A stretch of DNA of 64,000 bases from Modestobacter sp. Leaf380 (GTDB lineage: Bacteria > Actinomycetota > Actinomycetes > Mycobacteriales > Geodermatophilaceae), in contig NZ_LMQC01000003.1 of the NCBI RefSeq assembly GCF_001424485.1, positions 38,660 to 102,659 on the forward strand. The letters are read 5' to 3'. This document shows positions 63,910 through 64,000 of the stretch, piece after piece. The notes below the pieces were generated by a model. It ran no database searches, was not told where the DNA came from, and saw nothing but the letters and a program-made list of their open reading frames with translations. The position numbers were made by a program, and so were the translations under genes. Position 1 is the stretch's first letter; the number at the start of each line of letters is the position of its first letter.

Positions 63910-64000
63910 GTCCGGCGGCGTCCTACTCTCCCACCCAGTCCCCCGGGCAGTACCATCGGCGCTGAGAGGCTTAGCTTCCGGGTTCGGAATGAGACCGGGC
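63910..64000 (-). rRNA. rrf: 5S ribosomal RNA, partial (5' part beyond the window)
   Basis: Read on the minus strand: CATTCCGAACCCGGAAGCTA, then AGCGCCGATGGTACTGC and GGGAGAGTAGGACGCC, the conserved loops of bacterial 5S rRNA. The 3' end is placed near 63910 from the closing helix. About 25 nt at the 5' end, and presumably the 23S and 16S genes, lie past the right edge. Confidence 0.97.

Overview
The window comes from the chromosome of a very GC-rich, probably motile actinobacterium. Third codon positions are almost all G or C, GTG starts are frequent, several genes look leaderless, and the gene content (complete ergothioneine cluster, IdeR-type iron box, ureABCFGD without ureE, DUF2382 and DUF4333 proteins) is actinobacterial. 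Geodermatophilaceae or a neighbouring family is a reasonable guess, but nothing here proves it. No phage, insertion sequence, CRISPR array, origin or tRNA was seen. The right edge cuts a 5S rRNA gene lying on the minus strand.

Layout. 1-3.5 kb: end of a universal stress protein, a HAD phosphatase, a membrane chemotaxis receptor with an unusual leader, and an HxlR regulator. 3.4-11 kb: a STAS protein, a DesK/NarL-type two-component pair, a membrane protein that looks like a degenerate sigma factor fused to an extracytoplasmic domain, and a MacB-like ABC exporter. 11-19.4 kb: single genes (Pro/Thr-rich membrane protein, serine hydrolase, esterase, PucR-type regulator, metallo-beta-lactamase-fold hydrolase, HAD hydrolase, membrane protein with acidic DxDGDG repeats, Fpg/Nei glycosylase). 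19.5-23.7 kb: a cyclic-di-GMP group of active GGDEF, GAF plus degenerate GGDEF, and GAF-EAL proteins. 23.7-28.6 kb: a 14-bp tandem repeat array, a DHDPS-family aldolase, a divergent TetR/SDR pair, and a soluble tandem-GAF chemotaxis receptor. 28.6-33.3 kb: a phosphonate-type importer (phnD, phnC, fused phnE-phnE) facing a TetR regulator. 33.5-40.7 kb: stress-type PRC/DUF2382 protein, channel-like membrane protein, iron-regulated siderophore-binding lipoprotein, ACT-domain malic enzyme, a PadR operon with duplicated membrane proteins, a TspO-like/MarR divergent pair.

40.7-47.8 kb holds a MEDS-ATPase/DUF309 pair divergent from a complete ergothioneine operon, egtABCDE. 47.8-61.3 kb is a nitrogen-salvage region: 8-oxoguanine deaminase, a three-subunit xanthine dehydrogenase-type enzyme, two DUF4333 lipoproteins, allantoicase, allantoinase and a urease operon. 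ureD overlaps allB, so urease and allantoin degradation are probably one transcription unit that takes purine nitrogen through allantoate and urea to ammonia. Urate oxidase and the later ureide enzymes are not in the window. 61.4-63.4 kb: a YtrA-type GntR regulator with an ABC ATPase and permease, then a gene-poor stretch and the 5S rRNA end.

The less ordinary points are: a 36-bp triplicated repeat that extends the UreB N-terminus and includes the ureA/ureB overlap; a sigma-like domain anchored in the membrane; a phnD leader ORF behind three Shine-Dalgarno-like repeats and a CTG start for phnC; FliA-like promoters shared by a chemotaxis and a GAF-EAL gene; mutually exclusive hairpins ahead of the first chemotaxis receptor; and a 14-bp-arm AT-rich inverted repeat at 33.3 kb.
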